From JACCXE01 sp046594835 (GTDB lineage: Bacteria; Actinomycetota; Acidimicrobiia; Acidimicrobiales; JACCXE01), in the NCBI GenBank assembly GCA_046594835.1, contig JBKJQZ010000069.1, positions 1 through 64,000 of the forward strand: a stretch of DNA of 64,000 nucleotides, in the 5' to 3' direction. The translations under genes and the position numbers were made by a program. The notes below the pieces were generated by a model. It was not told the DNA's origin, searched no databases, and worked only from the letters and a program-made list of their open reading frames with translations. How positions within the stretch are numbered: the first letter of the stretch is position 1; the number at the start of each line of letters is the position of its first letter. Below, piece after piece: positions 1 to 9,411 of the stretch.

Positions 1-562
1 GCTCCCCGGCGTGAATGTGGTTCGAGGCGAGCAGAAGGTGCTTATCCCCTCCCGCGCGCTTTCTGAGCTGCAGCGCGTGCTTTCGGGCGCGCCCGAAGTC
101 GCGGTCCGACTCGGCACAACCGAGGCGAGCTTCGAGGTCGGTCAGCTCAAGCTCACGACCCGCCTGATTGAGGGCGAGTACCCCAACGTGTTGAACCTCG
201 TGCCGCCGAGCTATCCAAACAAGCTCACGATCAGCCGCGACGCCCTACTCGACGCGGTAAAACGCGTGAAGCTCCTGGTGCGGGACCAAACCACACCGGT
301 GCGCCTGTCGTTGCGCTCCGACGGCGTGGAACTCACCGTCACCAACCCGGCCGAAGGAACTGCGACCGAAGACGTCGAAGGCAAGTACGAGGGCGTCGAC
401 ATGACCGTCGCGTTCAACCCGCAGTACTTCACCGACGGCATCGAAGCGATTACGGGCGACGAACTCACCCTGGAAACCCAAGACACGCTTAAAGCCTCGA
501 CCATGCGGGGCGTGGGCGCGGAGAACTACCTGTACCTGCTCATGCCGGTGCGGGTGCCGTAG
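1..562 (+). CDS. dnaN: DNA polymerase III beta sliding clamp, 3' part only
   Basis: This is the C-terminal half of the beta clamp, which encircles DNA and tethers the replicative polymerase. The reading frame is open from base 2, so the gene continues left of the window; about 186 residues remain, covering part of domain 2 and all of domain 3 out of roughly 370 in the family. The frame closes with the typical clamp ending YLLMPVRVP. recF follows 30 bp downstream on the same strand, the classic origin-proximal order. The internal GTG at base 11 is not a real start. Identification is secure; only the missing 5' part limits it. Confidence 0.95.
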   Translation, partial: LPGVNVVRGEQKVLIPSRALSELQRVLSGAPEVAVRLGTTEASFEVGQLKLTTRLIEGEYPNVLNLVPPSYPNKLTISRDALLDAVKRVKLLVRDQTTPVRLSLRSDGVELTVTNPAEGTATEDVEGKYEGVDMTVAFNPQYFTDGIEAITGDELTLETQDTLKASTMRGVGAENYLYLLMPVRVP

Positions 563-592
563 TCGGCGTTCCAAAAAGCTGGGCCGGATCAC

Positions 593-1696
593 ATGCGAGT
601 CAACTGGCTCACTGTCGCAAACTTTCGCAACTACGAGTCCGCCACCCTGGAGTTGGCACCCGAGGGCCTCACGGTCGTCGTGGGTGAGAACGGTCAGGGC
701 AAGACCAACCTCCTTGAGGCGCTGAGCTGGTTGTCCACGCTGTCGTCGTTTCGAGGCGCGCCAAATGACGCGCTGGTCCGGCAAGACACGACCTCAGCCT
801 TCGTGCGCGCCGAGGCCGATCGAGAGGGTCGGCGCCTCACGCTGGAGGCTGAAATCCCAAGCCGTGGCGCGCCGCGCGTGTTGGTAAACGGTCAGGCCCT
901 GCGCCGCAGCCGCGACCTTCTCGGCGCGGTGCGCACAAGCGTGTTCAGTCCGGACGACCTGGCGCTGGTGAAAGACGGTCCCTCGGCGCGCCGGCAACTG
1001 CTCGACGACGCGCTCGTCGCCCTGGCGCCACAGCACGGTGAGACGATCGCTGCGGTGGATCGCGTGTTGCGCCAGCGTGGCGCACTGTTGCGCCAGGCGG
1101 GCGGCAAAACCACCCCCGAGATCGTGGCCACGCTCGATGTGTGGGATACCAAGCTCGCCGAGCACGGTGCCGCCCTGGCGACCGCTCGTCGGGCCCTGGC
1201 CCAGCGTCTTGAGCCCGTCACAGCCAAGGCGTACGCCGCGGTGGCTTCGGGCGCCGCGGCGATCGGTCTGCGGTACGTCACTTCGTGGACCAACCCGGAC
1301 GACCGCGAGGAACGAGACGCGCTGCACGCCGCATTGACCGCGGCGCGCGTGGACGACCTGCGCCGCGGCGTAACCACGATCGGTCCGCATCGCGACGAAC
1401 TGGAATTACACATCGGCACGCTGCCGGCCCGGACTCACGCCTCCCAAGGCGAGCAGCGATCGCTCGCGCTGGCGTTGCGGCTCGCCGTGCACGAGGCCGT
1501 CACCGAAACCACAGGCGCCGCGCCAGTGCTGCTGCTCGACGATGTGTTCTCCGAGCTCGACCCGATTCGTTCAGCGGCACTGCTTGCGAGCCTGCCGATC
1601 GGGCAGGCGATCCTGACCACCGCCGGTCCGCTGCCGGAGGGAGCGACCCCGGCCTCGACTGTGCACATCGTCAACGGACGGATCGTGGAGTCATGA
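593..1696 (+). CDS. recF: DNA replication and repair protein RecF
   Basis: RecF is an SMC-like ABC ATPase that helps load RecA at single-strand gaps with RecO and RecR. The 367-residue protein has the Walker A loop GENGQGKT at residues 31-38, the ABC signature region SQGEQRSLALALR near residue 285, and the Walker B stretch VLLLDDVFSELD near residue 307. Length matches the family. The ATG at 593 fits the start, since the conserved N-terminal strand (VNWLTVANFRNYE) follows directly. The stop codon overlaps the start of the DUF721 gene in an ATGA, so the two are probably translationally coupled. Confidence 0.96.
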   Translation: MRVNWLTVANFRNYESATLELAPEGLTVVVGENGQGKTNLLEALSWLSTLSSFRGAPNDALVRQDTTSAFVRAEADREGRRLTLEAEIPSRGAPRVLVNGQALRRSRDLLGAVRTSVFSPDDLALVKDGPSARRQLLDDALVALAPQHGETIAAVDRVLRQRGALLRQAGGKTTPEIVATLDVWDTKLAEHGAALATARRALAQRLEPVTAKAYAAVASGAAAIGLRYVTSWTNPDDREERDALHAALTAARVDDLRRGVTTIGPHRDELELHIGTLPARTHASQGEQRSLALALRLAVHEAVTETTGAAPVLLLDDVFSELDPIRSAALLASLPIGQAILTTAGPLPEGATPASTVHIVNGRIVES

Positions 1697-2022
1697 CCTG
1701 GCGCCCCCTCCCGCAAGCCAATGCTGATCGTGACCCCGAGCGGATTGGTGCGTCGCTGGACAAGGTTGCGCGCCGTCTCGGCACGTCATCGGCCAACGCG
1801 CTGCATGGATTGTTTGAGCGCTGGGAGGAGTTGGTGGGGCCCGGAATCGCGGGGCATTCGAAGCCAGTTTCGCTGCGCGCCGGAGTTTTGCTGGTCGAGG
1901 TCGACTCCAACGCCTGGGCCACACAGCTGCGTTACATGACCACTGAATTGGTCGAACGCTGCTGCGCCGAGCTCGGGGGCGGCGCGGTCAAAAAGATCGA
2001 GCTACGCGTAGCCCGTCGGTGA
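1693..2022 (+). CDS. DUF721 (DciA-like) protein
   Basis: This 109-residue protein belongs to DUF721, the family that includes the helicase-associated protein DciA; in actinobacteria it lies between recF and gyrB, as here. The core is visible as GLFERWEELVGPGIAGHSKPVSL and the following strand GVLLVEVDSNAWATQLRY, which gives the KH-like fold of the family. The start is the ATG at 1693, which overlaps the recF stop by four bases; an open frame extends further left but only inside recF. A role in loading or regulating the replicative helicase is known for some relatives and is inference here. Confidence 0.88.
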   Translation: MTWRPLPQANADRDPERIGASLDKVARRLGTSSANALHGLFERWEELVGPGIAGHSKPVSLRAGVLLVEVDSNAWATQLRYMTTELVERCCAELGGGAVKKIELRVARR

Positions 2023-2153
2023 CCGCCGATGCCACACCCATCTGGTAAACTCACATGATTGCAATTCGGGTGTAACTGAGCCTCTGACCAGCCCTTTTGC
2101 TAGTCGCCGGTTCCCGAAATTGCCAGCTGCAGACCTCGCCACGAAGAGAGACG

Positions 2154-4133
2154 ATGAGCGACTCCGAAGACACCTCCAATACTGACAAGAACGCGAACAA
2201 AAAAGACTCGAAGTCGGGCTACGGCGCAGACAACATCCAGGTCCTCGAGGGACTTGAAGCGGTCCGGAAACGGCCGGGTATGTACATCGGTTCTACGGGC
2301 CTCACCGGCCTGCACCACCTCATTCGTGAGGTGGTCGACAACTCGGTCGATGAGGCCATGGCCGGGCACTGCACCCGCATCGACATCACGCTGTTGGCCG
2401 ATGGTGGCTGCAAGGTTGTCGACAACGGCCGCGGCATTCCCGTCGACCCGATGTCCTCCGGCGCGCAGAAGGGCAAGTCGGCGCTCGAAGTCGTACTGAC
2501 GGTGCTGCACGCCGGCGGCAAGTTCGGCGGCGGCGGCTACAAGGTCTCCGGCGGCCTGCACGGCGTGGGTGTCTCGGTGGTCAACGCGGTGTCGACTCGG
2601 CTCCTGGCCGAGGTCGACCGCGACGGCAAGCACCACGAGATGGAGTTCCTTAACGGTGGCCGTCCGACCGGCAAGATCGCGGTAACCGGCGACTCGCCCG
2701 ACGGACGTACGGGCACCATCATCACGTTCTGGCCCGATCCCGAAATCTTCAAGGCCGAGGGCATCGAGTTCCGAGCCCAAACGGTCCTCGAGCGCCTGCA
2801 AACTTACGCGTTTCTGAACAAGGACCTTGAGATCCGCTTCAAGGACGAACGGCCCGGCCACACACAGTCGGTTACCTACCGCTACGCGGGCGGCATCACC
2901 GATTACGTCAAGCACCTCAACGCCACGAAAGATGCGCTGTTCAAGAAGGTCGCCTCCTACGAGTTCAAAGGCGAAGATTCCGAAGTCGAAATCGCCATGC
3001 AGTGGAACACCGGCTACCACGAGGGCATCCACTCCTTCGCCAACGGCATCGAAACCCCCGAAGGCGGCACGCACGAGGAGGGCTTCCGTAAAGCACTCAC
3101 AAACGTGGTCAACAAGTACGCCAAGGCGCGCAACCTGCTGAAGGAAAAAGACGACAACCTTGCCGGCGAAGACATCCGCGAGGGCCTTACCGCGATCATC
3201 GCGGTGAAGCTGCAAGACCCACAGTTTGAAGGCCAGACCAAGGGCAAGCTCGGCACTATCGGCATGCGCTCAACAGTTGAGAAGGTCACGAACGACAAGC
3301 TCGCCGAGTGGCTCGAGGAACACCCCGCCGAAGCCAAGACGATGGTGAGCAAAGCGATCCAGGCGTCGCGCGCGCGGGTTGCGGCTCGCCAGGCGCGCGA
3401 CGCGACCCGTCGTAAGTCGGCGCTTGAAGGCGCGGGCCTGCCCGGCAAGCTCACGGACTGTCGAACCAAGAACGCCGAAGAAGCAGAGCTGTTCATCGTC
3501 GAGGGCGACTCTGCTGGTGGCTCGGCCGTTCGTGGCCGCAACCCGGAGAACCAAGCGATCCTGCCGCTGCGTGGCAAGCCCCTCAACGTGGAGCGGGCCC
3601 GCATCGACAAGATCCTCAAGAACATCGAGATCCAAACGTTGGTTACCGCAGTTGGTGCCGGCATCGGCGAAGAGTTCGAATCAGACAAGGCGCGCTACGG
3701 CAAGGTGATCATCCTCGCCGACGCCGACGTCGACGGCTCCCACATCCGGGCGCTGCTCCTCACGTTTTTTTTCCGTCAGATGCGCGGCCTTATTGAGTCC
3801 GGGAAGGTCTACGTGGCCCAACCCCCGCTGTATTCGACGACCGTCGGCAAGGAAACGGTGTACCTCAAGGACGAGGTGGCTCGCCAGCGCTTCCTCGAAG
3901 AACGGCCGAATCACAAGGCCGAGTTCGCCCGCCTCAAGGGCCTCGGCGAAATGGACTGGGAAGAGTTGCGCGACACCACGATGGACTCCAACCGGCGCAC
4001 GTTGTTGCAGGTCGGCGCCGACGAAGCCGCACTTGCGGATCAGGCGTGTTCGATCTTGTTCGGCGACGACGTGGAGTCACGCAAGAACTTCATCGTGACC
4101 AACGCAGCCGACGTCCGGTTCCTGGACGCGTAG
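2154..4133 (+). CDS. gyrB: DNA gyrase subunit B
   Basis: GyrB is the ATPase subunit of DNA gyrase, which introduces negative supercoils together with GyrA. The 659-residue protein carries the GHKL ATPase fold at the N-terminus (VDNSVDEAMAGH, DNGRGIPVD, GGLHGVGVSVVNA) and the TOPRIM domain (EGDSAGGSA and the DADVDGSHI metal-binding motif). The ATG at 2154 was chosen because AGAGAG precedes it and an acidic leader MSDSEDTS follows; an in-frame earlier codon at 2097 lies in the 131-bp gap and adds an unlikely basic leader. gyrA follows after 14 bp, so the two form an operon. The gap upstream presumably holds the promoter, but I see no convincing -35/-10 pair. Confidence 0.97.
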   Translation: MSDSEDTSNTDKNANKKDSKSGYGADNIQVLEGLEAVRKRPGMYIGSTGLTGLHHLIREVVDNSVDEAMAGHCTRIDITLLADGGCKVVDNGRGIPVDPMSSGAQKGKSALEVVLTVLHAGGKFGGGGYKVSGGLHGVGVSVVNAVSTRLLAEVDRDGKHHEMEFLNGGRPTGKIAVTGDSPDGRTGTIITFWPDPEIFKAEGIEFRAQTVLERLQTYAFLNKDLEIRFKDERPGHTQSVTYRYAGGITDYVKHLNATKDALFKKVASYEFKGEDSEVEIAMQWNTGYHEGIHSFANGIETPEGGTHEEGFRKALTNVVNKYAKARNLLKEKDDNLAGEDIREGLTAIIAVKLQDPQFEGQTKGKLGTIGMRSTVEKVTNDKLAEWLEEHPAEAKTMVSKAIQASRARVAARQARDATRRKSALEGAGLPGKLTDCRTKNAEEAELFIVEGDSAGGSAVRGRNPENQAILPLRGKPLNVERARIDKILKNIEIQTLVTAVGAGIGEEFESDKARYGKVIILADADVDGSHIRALLLTFFFRQMRGLIESGKVYVAQPPLYSTTVGKETVYLKDEVARQRFLEERPNHKAEFARLKGLGEMDWEELRDTTMDSNRRTLLQVGADEAALADQACSILFGDDVESRKNFIVTNAADVRFLDA

Positions 4134-4147
4134 GGGAGTAACGAACA

Positions 4148-6673
4148 ATGTCTGATACCGAACCTCCCAACACTGGTCCCGAGGATGGCGACGCCCCGGA
4201 AGAAGACGAGGCGCCGGTAGACGTGTCCGCCGACTTCGTCGGTGGCGTCGAAGGCATCGAGATCCAAGAGGAGATGGAACGCTCCTTCCTCGACTACGCG
4301 ATGTCGGTCATTGTTTCGCGCGCTCTGCCCGATGCGCGCGACGGCCTCAAGCCCGTCCACCGCCGGATTCTTTACGGCATGCACGACATGGGCGCGCGCT
4401 CGGATCGTCCGCGCATGAAGTGCGCCCGCGTGTCGGGCGAGGTGATGGGCAAGCTCCATCCCCACGGCGACAGTTCGATTTACGACGCGCTCGTGCGCAT
4501 GGCCCAGCCCTTCTCGCTGCGCGAGCCGCTGATCGATTTCCACGGCAACCTGGGTTCACCCGACTTTCCCGCTGCCGCCGCTCGTTATACGGAATGCCGC
4601 TTGGCGCTCCTCGCCAACGAGATGCTGGCCGGTATCGACGAGAACACGGTCGACTTCGAACCGAACTACACGTTCGAGTTCGAACAGCCAACCGTTCTCC
4701 CCGCACGTTTCCCCAACCTGTTGGTAAACGGTTCGCAGGGCATCGCCGTCGGCATGGCCACGAACATCCCGCCGCACAACCTGGCCGAGGTCATCGACGC
4801 CACGATCCACCTGATCGATAACCCGGAGGCGACCCCCGACGATTTGATGCAATTCGTCAAGGGCCCCGACTTCCCAACCGGCGCGCTCATCCTCGGACGT
4901 CAGGGCATCCTCGACGCGTACCGCACGGGCCGCGGCTCGATCCGGGTGCGGGCGAAGGCCGAGATCGAGGAGTCAAAAAACGGCGGCGTCTCGATCGTCG
5001 TATCTGAGTTGCCCTACCAGGCGTCGATGAACGCGATCACCACGCGCATCGCTGAGCTCGTGAACAATCGCGAGCTCGAGGGCATCCGCGCCCTCGACGA
5101 TTTGTCGTCGGGTGAAGAAACCAAGTTGGTCATCGGCCTCAAGCGCGACGCCAACGCGCTGGTGGTGCTCAACAACCTGTTCAAGCACACGCAGCTCCAG
5201 ACCAGCTTCGGCGTGAACATGGTTGCGCTCGTCGACGGCGTGCCCCGCACGCTGAACCTGGCGTCGGCGCTCACTGCGTACGTCGGCCATCAGGTCGAGG
5301 TGATTCGTCGCCGTTCCGAGTACCGCTTGAAGAAGGCGCAGGATCGCGCGCACATCGTCGAGGGCCTCCTCAAGGCGCTCGACATGATCGACAAGATCAT
5401 TGCGTTGGTGCGTGGCTCCGAAGACCGCGCCGGCGCGCGCGTTGGGCTCATGGGCGACGGGTTTGAGTTCTCTGAGATCCAGGCGAACCACATCCTCGAC
5501 ATGACCATTGGTCGGCTCACGCGTCTTGGCCGGTCCGAGCTCGAAGCCGAAATGACAGAACTGCGGGCCACGATCACCGAGCTCGAAGAAATCCTGTCCA
5601 AACCCGAAGTGCTGCGCAGCGTGATCAAGTCCGAAATGACCGCGATTCGCGACAAGTTCGCATCACCGCGTCGGGCGATCATCACCCACGACCCGGGCGA
5701 ACTCGGGGCCGAGGACTTCATCAACGACGAAGACCTCGTGTTTCTCATCACGCGCGCTGGTTACGTCAAGACCGTCGCCGCTGGCGCGTTCCGCACGCAA
5801 GGCCGTGGTGGCCGAGGCATCGCAGGCGCGAAGTTGAAGGAGGAAGATCTCGTCTCGCAGGTGATTCACACCACGGCGCACGAGTTCATCCTGTTCTTCT
5901 CCAACCGAGGGCGCGTATTCCGGCTCAAAGCGCACGAGATCCCGATGAAGGAGCGCACGGCGCGTGGTACGCCGGTCATCAACCTGCTGCCGCTCGAGCC
6001 CAACGAAAAAGTCCAGGCCGTTATCGCGACCCGCGACTACCCGAATGACAAAATGTTGTTCTTCGCGACCCGCAAGGGCATCGTGAAAAAGACGCCGTTC
6101 TCGGAGTACGACAAGTCGCGACGCGAAGGCTTCATCGCCATCACGCTCAAGGACGGCGACGAGCTGGTCAAGGTCATGACCACCTCGGGCACCGACGACA
6201 TCTTCATGGTCACCCGCGACGGCACCACGATGCGCTTTGACGAACAGACGGTGCGGCCGACAGGTCGTTCCGCCCAGGGTGTGATCGGCATGCGGCTGCG
6301 GACCGACAACGAAGTGGTGAGCTGCGACGTGGCCCGCGACGACACCGCGATCCTCATCGTCACCGATGCTGGCTTTGGCAAGCGCACGCAGCTTGAGCAC
6401 TTCCGTCGCACCGGTCGCGGCACGATGGGTGTGCGCGGCATCAAGCTCACGGCGAAGCGTGGGTTCGTGGTGGGGGCCTTCATGGTTGGCCTCGACGATG
6501 AGATCATGGTCGCCGCGTCAAACGGCGTCACCGCTCGCATGCCGGTACGCCAGATCAGCTCGCAAGGTCGCGATGCAACTGGCGTCCGCGTGATGAACCT
6601 CGACGACGGTTCGACCCTTGCCACCGCAGCACCCATCATCCAAGCTGAAGAGGACGACGCTTCCCCGGCGTAA
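4148..6673 (+). CDS. gyrA: DNA gyrase subunit A
   Basis: GyrA is the DNA breakage and rejoining subunit of gyrase. The 841-residue protein has an acidic N-terminal extension of about 30 residues, then the breakage domain with the catalytic tyrosine Y147 in ARYTECRLA, and a C-terminal beta-pinwheel containing the gyrase box as QGRGGRG. The quinolone-resistance-determining region reads HGDSSIYDALVRMAQ, with serine and aspartate at the two usual resistance positions, so no classical resistance change is visible. The start ATG follows GGGGAG with good spacing. It is co-transcribed with gyrB. Confidence 0.97.
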   Translation: MSDTEPPNTGPEDGDAPEEDEAPVDVSADFVGGVEGIEIQEEMERSFLDYAMSVIVSRALPDARDGLKPVHRRILYGMHDMGARSDRPRMKCARVSGEVMGKLHPHGDSSIYDALVRMAQPFSLREPLIDFHGNLGSPDFPAAAARYTECRLALLANEMLAGIDENTVDFEPNYTFEFEQPTVLPARFPNLLVNGSQGIAVGMATNIPPHNLAEVIDATIHLIDNPEATPDDLMQFVKGPDFPTGALILGRQGILDAYRTGRGSIRVRAKAEIEESKNGGVSIVVSELPYQASMNAITTRIAELVNNRELEGIRALDDLSSGEETKLVIGLKRDANALVVLNNLFKHTQLQTSFGVNMVALVDGVPRTLNLASALTAYVGHQVEVIRRRSEYRLKKAQDRAHIVEGLLKALDMIDKIIALVRGSEDRAGARVGLMGDGFEFSEIQANHILDMTIGRLTRLGRSELEAEMTELRATITELEEILSKPEVLRSVIKSEMTAIRDKFASPRRAIITHDPGELGAEDFINDEDLVFLITRAGYVKTVAAGAFRTQGRGGRGIAGAKLKEEDLVSQVIHTTAHEFILFFSNRGRVFRLKAHEIPMKERTARGTPVINLLPLEPNEKVQAVIATRDYPNDKMLFFATRKGIVKKTPFSEYDKSRREGFIAITLKDGDELVKVMTTSGTDDIFMVTRDGTTMRFDEQTVRPTGRSAQGVIGMRLRTDNEVVSCDVARDDTAILIVTDAGFGKRTQLEHFRRTGRGTMGVRGIKLTAKRGFVVGAFMVGLDDEIMVAASNGVTARMPVRQISSQGRDATGVRVMNLDDGSTLATAAPIIQAEEDDASPA

Positions 6674-6699
6674 ATCGCACTCCAGCTTGGAGGTTCCCT

Positions 6700-7224
6700 A
6701 TGCGCGGCGTCGTCAAAAGCGGGCGCGGGCAAGTAGTCCCATTACTAGCGGCGTTCATCGTGTTCGCTGGCCTGTTCCTGATCGGCCTCGCGCACCTCGG
6801 TGGCGGTGCGGTTGATCGTGCGCTGGCGCGCCGAGCCGCGGACTCCGCCGCGTTAGCTGGCGCGGCGGAGGGACGCGGACGAGCCGACGAGTTCGCACGC
6901 GCCAATGGTGCGCGCATCACGCGGTTTGGTCAACGCGGCCAGGACACCGAAGTCGTCGTCGCCTATGGCGACGCGCACGCGATTGCGCGCGCGCGTCTCG
7001 AGGGTGGTGGGTCCACGTCGAAGCCGGGTGATCCGGCCCCCGCGCTGCGCGCCGCGTTGGCGCGTGCCGCGCAGATTCTCGGCCATCGTCCGAAGGTGGT
7101 GCGGGCGCGGGGCTACACAGTTGAGCTAACCCCCGAAGGATTCACCGAACTCGCGCCGCGGGCGAAGGACGCGGGTCTGTGTCCGAGCGGGCCTCGCGAG
7201 TTCACCGTGTGCGGCGCCACGTAG
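6700..7224 (+). CDS. TadE/TadG-like single-pass membrane protein
   Basis: This is a 174-residue protein with the N-terminal signature of TadE/TadG pilus-assembly-like proteins: a short basic leader, then GQVVPLLAAFIVFAGLFLIGLAHLGGG as the membrane segment, then a helical RRAADSAALAGAA stretch. The rest is a basic, alanine-rich exported domain with a final cysteine pair region (LCPSGPREFTVCGAT). A strong GGAGG lies seven bases before the ATG. It sits 26 bp after gyrA and its end overlaps the longest possible frame of the next gene. Related small secreted proteins occur in actinobacterial genomes, but its substrate or partner is unknown. Confidence 0.75.
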   Translation: MRGVVKSGRGQVVPLLAAFIVFAGLFLIGLAHLGGGAVDRALARRAADSAALAGAAEGRGRADEFARANGARITRFGQRGQDTEVVVAYGDAHAIARARLEGGGSTSKPGDPAPALRAALARAAQILGHRPKVVRARGYTVELTPEGFTELAPRAKDAGLCPSGPREFTVCGAT

Positions 7225-7235
7225 CCTGCGCATCC

Positions 7236-8729
7236 GTGTCGGCTCAACCCCGCCCTGGGCGATCCGTCAACGATGCGTTGTGGTTCGTCACGTGGCTCAT
7301 GACCGGCGTGGTTGGCCTCGCCCTATTCGTGCTCGCACTGCGTAGTTACACCCGTCTTGAGACGCGCTGGGACTCGTGGTCGTACCACCTCGCGTACGCG
7401 GCAAAGCTTGGTGGCGTCCACATCCCGTTTCACATGGACGAGCAACTCGCGGCTCGCTTTGATGGCTATCCGCCACTCGCGCACCTGGTTGAAGGTGTGC
7501 TGTGGCGCGTGACCGGGTCGATCAACGCCACCGGTGTGGTGAACATGATCGGCCTCGCGTGGTTCCTGTTTGTGTGCGACCGCCTCCTGCGCGCCCCGCT
7601 TTACATCGTCGGACTCATCGCGCTCACAACCCCGGTCGTGATCATTCACGCCGCGACGAACTACATCGATCTGTTCGCCAACGCGTTCCTCGCGACCGGC
7701 CTCGTCGTAGTCATCCATGTGTACCTGTACGAAAGGCAGGCGGACCGTCGGCTCCTCGTCGTGGGCATCGGGTCGGTGGTCGCGGCGGGCTGGTCGAAGG
7801 TGCCTCTGGTGCCGCTGGCCGCGCTCGCCCTAGTGCTCTATGCAGTCGTGTACAAACCCTGGCGGGGCGAACAACGCTCGTGGTTGCTGCGCAGCTTTGG
7901 TGGCGCCGTGGCCGTCGCGTCGCTGCCGTTCGTGCGCAACCTCGTTATTCACGGCAACCCCTTGTGGCCCACGTCGGTGCCGTTGTTCACCGGTGATCCG
8001 GTGCCGAGGGGCGGGGCTATCCACCTCGAGCACGGGAGCCAGGTGCCACCCGCTCTGGTAGGCGCGAGCAAGCCGGAGTTGTTCGTGCGTTCGTTGTTCG
8101 AGTTCCGACTCCCGTGGCACTACGCCGACCGTCCGCGGTGGAATCTCGACCAGGGTGGCGGCCAGCTCGCGTATCGGTCGGGCGGGTTCTGGTTCGTCGG
8201 CGTGATCGTGTTCTTGAGCGTGATGATCGCCCTGCTCCTGCGCTACGGCGGCCCACGCGGCCGCACGGTGGCCATAGCGAGTGGCGTCGGGCTCGTGGTG
8301 GTCGCATTTCTGCCCCAATCGCACGTGCTGCGGTACTACATGTTCATTCCGCTCGTGTGGGCCGGCGTGATTGGGATGTTGTTTCCCCGCTTGCAGCGCC
8401 GCCAGCCCGCACTCGCCCTCGGATTTTGTGCCCTCATGCTTGTGATGTTCTGGACGATGTTCCGCGCGAACCAGAGCTACTTCAAGGTCGAACACGTCGG
8501 CTACACCGAAGCGGCGCAGTACTGGGGAGGCTTGAGCATCTGGCCTTACCTGCGCGCGGGCTACGTCTATTGCGACGTGCGCAACCAAAGTCAGTCGCCC
8601 CGGTCGTTGACCCTGTTGGGTCCGACGATGCGCGACTTCACGGTCTATGTCCGGCCGAAGGTGAGTGCCTGTCCGAAGGGCTCCGTGCCAATCGTGGACA
8701 ACGTGGTGCGATACGGCCACCAGATCTAA
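7236..8729 (+). CDS. Polytopic membrane protein, GT-C glycosyltransferase-like (copy A)
   Basis: This 497-residue protein has about 11-13 hydrophobic segments and resembles GT-C glycosyltransferases: the first loop after TM1 carries an acidic site (RWDSWSYHLAYAAK) and a lumenal C-terminal tail follows the last helix. I could not name a substrate. It is clearly paralogous to the protein at 15717-17189, sharing RSYTRLE-RWD, HIPF, DGYP, the VIIH-AT-Y-DLF block and the C-terminal AA-W-YLR-GY-YC pattern. The GTG at 7236 was chosen because the frame can extend to 7179 only by overlapping the TadE-like gene. Function as a lipid-linked-sugar transferase is inference. Confidence 0.72.
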   Translation: MSAQPRPGRSVNDALWFVTWLMTGVVGLALFVLALRSYTRLETRWDSWSYHLAYAAKLGGVHIPFHMDEQLAARFDGYPPLAHLVEGVLWRVTGSINATGVVNMIGLAWFLFVCDRLLRAPLYIVGLIALTTPVVIIHAATNYIDLFANAFLATGLVVVIHVYLYERQADRRLLVVGIGSVVAAGWSKVPLVPLAALALVLYAVVYKPWRGEQRSWLLRSFGGAVAVASLPFVRNLVIHGNPLWPTSVPLFTGDPVPRGGAIHLEHGSQVPPALVGASKPELFVRSLFEFRLPWHYADRPRWNLDQGGGQLAYRSGGFWFVGVIVFLSVMIALLLRYGGPRGRTVAIASGVGLVVVAFLPQSHVLRYYMFIPLVWAGVIGMLFPRLQRRQPALALGFCALMLVMFWTMFRANQSYFKVEHVGYTEAAQYWGGLSIWPYLRAGYVYCDVRNQSQSPRSLTLLGPTMRDFTVYVRPKVSACPKGSVPIVDNVVRYGHQI

Positions 8730-8742
8730 CTAACTTCGTCAC

Positions 8743-9093
8743 ATGACCTCGTCTCGACAGCTCACCGTGCGCTCGGTCAACGTGCGCAGCGTCGTGCGGG
8801 TGTCGGTCGTGCTTTATGGCTGCATGGTGCTCGTGTTCATCGTCGCATGGGCGATCTTGTGGGTAGTCGCCGGGGTGCTTGGGGTTAAGGCCAACGTCGA
8901 GGAATTTGTGTCGAAGCTTCTCGCGCTGGACTCGTTTCACGTCTCGGTCCTCGCCCAAGCGGCCGCGGCCATGGTCGGCGCGCCTGTCGTAATCGCGCTC
9001 GGCACGGGCGCGAACGTCCTCGCGGCAATCTTTTACAACCAGATTGTCGAGGTCGCCGGCGGCGTCCAGATCGACGTCGACGTCGAGGACTAG
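8743..9093 (+). CDS. DUF3566 transmembrane protein
   Basis: A 116-residue protein with two transmembrane helices (about residues 22-48 and 70-95) and an acidic C-terminal end, VDVDVED. The N-terminal LTVRSVNVRSVVRVSVVLYG and the loop GTGANVLAAIFYNQIVEVAGG match DUF3566, a family commonly encoded just downstream of gyrA and upstream of tRNA-Ile in actinobacteria, which is its position here. Its biochemical role is not established; a link to cell envelope or division has been suggested for relatives and is not shown by this sequence. The gene is only 14 bp from the preceding one. Confidence 0.85.
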   Translation: MTSSRQLTVRSVNVRSVVRVSVVLYGCMVLVFIVAWAILWVVAGVLGVKANVEEFVSKLLALDSFHVSVLAQAAAAMVGAPVVIALGTGANVLAAIFYNQIVEVAGGVQIDVDVED

Positions 9094-9115
9094 CTACATT
9101 CGCCGTTCCCTTCAA

Positions 9116-9192
9116 GGGGCTATAGCTCAGCTGGTTAGAGCGCAGCACTGATAATGCTGAGGTCCCTGGTTCGATTCCAGGTAGCCCCACCA
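9116..9192 (+). tRNA. tRNA-Ile (anticodon GAT)
   Basis: A full cloverleaf is present. The acceptor arm GGGGCTA pairs with TAGCCCC at 9182-9188, the anticodon stem CAGCA/TGCTG closes the loop CTGATAA with anticodon GAT at 9150-9152, and the T loop TTCGATT is standard. The 3' ACCA is encoded. It follows DUF3566, as in many actinobacteria, but tRNA-Ala is not adjacent and lies about 10.9 kb away. Confidence 0.97.
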
Positions 9193-9411
9193 ATTTTCCC
9201 GCACCGCGCCAGAATTCGTACCGACGGTATGTGTATTTGGTCGCCTAAACGGCGCATCTGGACCGGTATGGCCGATTCGGCTGTCGCAGCCGCACGTGGC
9301 TCACTCACGCGAGCGTTTAGCTAATTTTTGCAAGATTTTGTCGTGCGCGGCGTCAGACTTTGCCCTCTGAAGCGTTAACACTTGACCGCCAAACCAGGAG
9401 TACATCTACAC

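Noticed and set aside
2097..2153. Extended start of gyrB at 2097
   Set aside because: The added leader is not gyrase-like, and the ATG at 2154 has a good ribosome binding site.
9100..9193. Minus-strand frame over tRNA-Ile reading MVGLPGIEPGTSALSVLRSNQLSYSP
   Set aside because: Also antisense to a tRNA gene and a known spurious pattern.
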